64,000 nt of DNA, from contig NC_045143.1 in NCBI RefSeq assembly GCF_008831285.2, positions 1,027,503-1,091,502 of the forward strand, read 5' to 3'. Positions 60,239 through 64,000 of the stretch are shown piece after piece. This DNA comes from Nymphaea colorata (taxonomy: Eukaryota; Streptophyta; Magnoliopsida; Nymphaeales; Nymphaeaceae). How positions within the stretch are numbered: position 1 is the stretch's first letter; each line of letters opens with the position of its first letter. The notes beneath the pieces are model-generated. The model made no database searches and had not been told where the DNA came from. It saw nothing but the letters and a program-made list of their open reading frames with translations. The translations under genes were made by a program, and so were the position numbers.

Positions 60239-62090
60239 CTTGCACCCTTGTCCCTTTCATTCTCCACTTTCTCTCCTTCTTTGTGTGACAAAGAAGTGGT
60301 GAGATGCACTTTAATAACAACACAGCCTTTTTTAAACTGTGGGAGGCATTATCTGTATCATAATCATTTTTCTTGTAATTTTGAGAGTGTACAGGTTATT
60401 CAGACAAATAGTTCTCTGGATAACAATGTGTCATTTGGGTAATTCTATACGTCGTTATAAGGCTGAGCATATTTGGTCCCCTGATATTGCAATTACAAAA
60501 ATTAGTGATTTTGAAAAAACTGTGCTTGATGCAATGTTTAAAACTCCCTTAATCAACTTGTTTGACTCGCTTGACTTGCCCGAAATGTGGGCATAGATGT
60601 TATCTTGACTGTAATACTTGTTTTTGTTATTATATTGATACTTGTTATGCATTTGATGTTAATTTGACTTGGCTCTGAATTATACAGGCAATTAGGTGAT
60701 TTCTGCAATGTTTTCATGTTTGAATGACAAGTTATATATTTTTTTTTTCTTTAAAGATCAATTACTGAGAAAACCCGGCACATGTCAGCAAGTCAATCCA
60801 CCCAGTCACAAGTGGGTGACAAGAATGAGTCGAACGCTGTGTGACTGGGTTTTGAAAACATTGGTTTTGTGGTCACATTTTCTTTTTAAAAAAATCAGTA
60901 TAATATTAGAAACTTTGCTCGAGTTTTGGGCAGGTCATCAAATAGACGCCTAACCTTTCGTAGAATCTCCCAAAAGAACCAACGAAGGTGGACGGAAAGA
61001 TCTCCAGCTCGGCTCTACCTAAATCTGCCCATTCAAATCCAATCCGTGGTAAATTTATTTGATTCACATGTCGATACACTGTTACCAATTGATTCTTTTT
61101 ATTTTAAATATTTCAAAGTCAATTATTTTTTTTTTTTTATGTTACTTTGAAGTAACCGTTTTTTTTGTGCCCGAATGGGCAGCCTGGTTAATTTGGTCCC
61201 ATTTTCGAGGTTCACAAGACTCAACAAATCTTAATGTAAATTTCCCGAGTATCAGATACGTAAGTACAAACTGGATCCGATCTGGTAAAGAAATCTGGAT
61301 TGCAAGGATTGTTAATCAAATCCTGATTGTGTTAGTATATGCACTTTCATGGTCGAGTCAGGATTCAAACTAGAATGTGGTAAACAAAGGACCAGATTAG
61401 AAATAAATGTCAGATCCAAATTTGGTGTCCCAATTCGGACCCCGACGCGTCCAATTACCAAAACAGTGAGACGTGGTAATGAGTAACACCCCAAAACAAA
61501 CGCTTTACGTTGCTAGCGAGGAGACGTGCATTCCAGACCGGGGTCTGCAATCTCAATCTCACCTCTGAAGATACAAAGATTAGTAGTTTCTCAAAAAATT
61601 CTCAAACTCACTGAGTCAGCTCAGATCGTCAAAAAATCTGGCCAAGAGTCAAGGTTAGCCCAGCTCGCTCCTTAGTTGCCCCGGACTCGGACTGAGCTGC
61701 CCTTGACTCGGATCGAAAAACTCACCCTTTGACTTGTTTGATTCGACTGTAGTGATTTACAATACGATTAATTAAATACTCAACCGAGTCGACGAGTCAA
61801 CACGCAGACACACTAACCAGATTATTTTGTCTGCCGATTCAAGTCCAAGTCATGGATTTGCCAAACACTACGTGGATCGATTGAGAAATGCAAGAAAAAT
61901 CAATTTAAAGCTAATAAAAGCCAATTGCCAACACACATACACGCAATACGGCCTACATATAAGCTTACACCATAATGAGATAGAGACATAGTACGTGAAG
62001 TAAACGTATGATGCACCACAATGAGATAAATCATCTATAATATCTGAGGCTGGATTCTTGTGATGAACAAGCATTTTCTACGCTCCACTG
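60239..62090. other. PPL1 3' flank and gene-poor DNA
   Basis: AT-rich, with a poly-T run near 61128-61139 and a block rich in GACTCGG/GAGTC words at about 61590-61800 that resembles the block at 32270-32480. No recognised gene. Confidence 0.45.
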
Positions 62091-62094
62091 CTTG

Positions 62095-62372
62095 AGGAGG
62101 TTTCAACAGGCTCCACCTTCACAAATTTCGCCTTTTCCTGACAATAAAAGGCCGGTAAGTATATGAGTCAGGTTCAAGACCCCTCTGAACCATCTCCTCT
62201 AACAGTTCGAAGGCTTTCTTAGTGTTACCTGCCCTACAATGTCCATTTACAAGAACGTTGTACGTAACCTCATTTGGCTTCATTTTCAGTTCCAACATTT
62301 CTTAGTGTTACCTGCCCTACAATATCCATCTACAAGGCCGGCAACTTGTTTGTTTCCATAATCAGATGGATT
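62095..62372 (-). pseudogene. Fragment of a P-class PPR gene
   Basis: The minus strand encodes a clear PPR repeat, EVTYNVLVNGHCRAG followed by NTKKAFELLEEMVQRG and LEPDSYTY (within 62150-62290), then soon a stop. A second partial repeat, VAGLVDGYCRAGNTKK, lies at about 62300-62345 in another frame and ends at a stop. The two copies of the string AGTGTTACCTGCCCTACAAT start 83 bp apart, whereas intact PPR repeats are 105 bp apart. A deletion of 22 bp between adjacent repeats would explain both spacing and frameshift. No start, transit peptide or further repeats are seen upstream, so this is a relic of a larger gene of the restorer-like kind. Confidence 0.8.
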
Positions 62373-62564
62373 TAGGCAGACTCCACGCGATCCTGATAAC
62401 GATGGCATTTCTACTTCCTGCTTTTTCTTGGTTTCAAATAATATGAAAAGACTTTTCTTTATCTTGTCGTGAGGTGGCTTAAAAAAGTTGATTGAACTTG
62501 CGATTAGTTCGTCAAATATTAAGCAGAGACCATGCAATAAAGGAATGGCTCCGATCATTACCAC

Positions 62565-63730
62565 AAGACTAAAAATCCTTAATTAAAATGTTATGGATTA
62601 ATTTAAAAAATTAAAAAACCTGCATCAGTCACATCTTGTATCAACAGGTGCTCATACGATACGGATCGGCTAATACTACTGGATCCACACAAGACCTTAT
62701 AAGATGTTTTCCCTATCAATGGCAGCCCAAGCAGCAACATGTTTCACTTTTTTTCATTGAAAAAAGTCAATGTTGAGATTAAAATATATATGTACAATTA
62801 AGCTCAAAACCATGTCATATTAGAGACTAAAAAAATAATAAACAATGTTGAGTCCCACGAAGAAGTGACTTCCACAACATAATCTTCCCTATACAGTGTT
62901 TTGCTGCCACAATCTTGCAAAGATTAGATGTAACATGGTTCAGTTGAACGAATGATAGAAGAAGAGTAAATGTCTGTGGTTGATGGGAACCGATCCGCCT
63001 AGGCGCCGCTGAGCGGTTGGTGAGGCGGCTGGGCAGGACACGATACCGTTCCCAAGTATCTCGCCTATGAAAGGAGGTCGCTGCCGCAGCGGCTACAACA
63101 GTCACAGCAGCCGCCGAGACAGCAGACACGGCCGATGCAACGCTGCAGCTCGGTCTGAAGCTGAAAACGGAGGCTTCAGCAGTCGGTCGGAGGCAGAGCA
63201 GAGGAAGGATGAAGTTCACGGATTCCGACCGTCCACCGGAGCACTTCCAGCCAGAGTGGAGGTCCCTCACGATCGCCTCTGGATGGGGAATCCGTCTGAG
63301 CAGTGGCAGCTGGACGAGCGAACAGCAAACTCGAGATTCTAGCAGGCAGGAGCCAGGGCACCGGTGAAGCTTGGGCTCGATGAAACCGCATGAGACCGAA
63401 GATCTGGACTGAGCACTTGGAAGGTGATGGACCTCCGGAGGAAACAACGACACCGAGATGAACAGAGCCGCTGGAATAATTCACTTCAGAACAGGGGCGA
63501 CTGGAAATCAGACGATTTCAGTCCGCATAGCTCACATCCGGTGTCGAGCTTTGGTGCGTTGGATCCAACCCATGCCGGAGATGACGACGGGAAAAGATGG
63601 AACGTGACTGCAGGAAAGAAGAGCGGGTCTGGCTTTGGATTTATAGGCTATCTAAATGGAACAACCACCAAGGTCACACTTCTTTTCTGATTCAATAGTG
63701 GTCGTCACTGCACTGCAGGGGCCGAGGCTG
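62565..63730. other. GC-richer block with overlapping unidentified open frames
   Basis: From about 62900 to 63700 the composition rises in GC, and long open frames overlap on both strands: minus 62827-63453 (208 codons, with an Ala/Val-rich stretch SAVSAAAVTVVAAAAA), plus 63067-63342 and plus 63424-63690. None has a recognisable domain. It could be a first exon or promoter of a gene beyond the right edge, or a gene-derived relic. The Ala/Val stretch slightly recalls plant DUF828 (VAN3-binding) proteins, but not enough to call. Confidence 0.3.
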
Positions 63731-63750
63731 GTGTGGGCAATTGCCCACAC
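63731..63750. repeat. Perfect 20-bp palindrome
   Basis: GTGTGGGCAATTGCCCACAC is its own reverse complement. Similar imperfect words occur at about 14925, 20890, 30405 and 35768, suggesting the internal or terminal part of a dispersed repeat. The following 100 bp is AT-rich and non-coding. Confidence 0.85.
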
Positions 63751-64000
63751 AGATTAAAAAAAAATCTATTTTTATATTAATATTTGTGGGCATTTTTCCT
63801 CATTGGTGCCTCTTAAAATTTTCAAACTTCATAGTTAAAAAACATAACATGTGCATAGTTTTCAACCAAGGTAGACGCCTAGACTGTGATTAGGTGCAGA
63901 CGCCTAGACGGTGATTAGGTGCAGGATGTCGTTCAATCAAAAAATGTATGCATGTGGTATATTGTCCGGATCGAGAGAATGTGCAACCATGGGATTTCAA
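63751..64000. other. Right edge, AT-rich, nothing recognised
   Basis: It contains a short direct repeat of TAGACGCCTAGAC/GGTGATTAGGTGCAG near 63870-63925. No gene is visible before the window ends. Confidence 0.4.

Overview
This window looks like nuclear DNA of a flowering plant. Genes have many short exons with GT-AG introns, there are long AT-rich gene-poor stretches with long (AT)n, (GA/TC)n and (TG)n tracts, small non-autonomous hAT-type elements, and the recognisable proteins are plant-specific (SOSEKI, PsbP-like, PLS-class PPR, MYB48/59-type R2R3-MYB). I cannot place it more finely than angiosperm from sequence alone. I assembled exon-intron models by hand from splice phase and conserved protein motifs, and all six multi-exon models close in phase, apart from one single-base frameshift in the SOSEKI gene.

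Layout: 2.4-10.1 kb (minus) is a type I inositol polyphosphate 5-phosphatase in 10 coding exons, with a possible TATA box and leader up to about 12.3 kb. 12.5-24.9 kb is gene-poor DNA with a diverged duplicated segment (14.9-15.2 and 20.8-21.35 kb) and a hAT-like element (18.9 kb). 25.0-27.3 kb (minus) is a SOSEKI (DUF966) polarity gene carrying a 1-bp frameshift in exon 1. 27.4-41.9 kb is mostly repeats and microsatellites. 41.9-43.2 kb (plus) is an R2R3-MYB of the MYB48/MYB59 type. 45.95-46.26 kb is a foldback element. 47.0-52.4 kb (plus) is a very-long-chain 3-hydroxyacyl-CoA dehydratase (PTPLA/PASTICCINO2-like) in 9 exons, with a hAT MITE in its last intron. 54.0-55.7 kb (plus) is an intronless E-class PPR gene. 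56.9-60.2 kb (plus) is PsbP-like protein 1 in 8 exons, with one GC-AG intron. 62.1-62.4 kb (minus) is a PPR pseudogene fragment, and 62.8-63.7 kb is GC-richer DNA that I could not identify.

The genes do not form a pathway. They are independently regulated plant genes for phosphoinositide signalling, cell polarity, transcription, fatty-acid elongation, organelle RNA processing and thylakoid maintenance. I found no CRISPR array, virus, toxin system or gene cluster. The observations most worth following up are the frameshifted but otherwise intact SOSEKI gene, the dehydratase introns whose 5' splice sites are CT microsatellites, the transposable elements with visible 8-bp target duplications, and the unidentified duplicated segment whose two measured indels are multiples of three in a conserved minus-strand frame.
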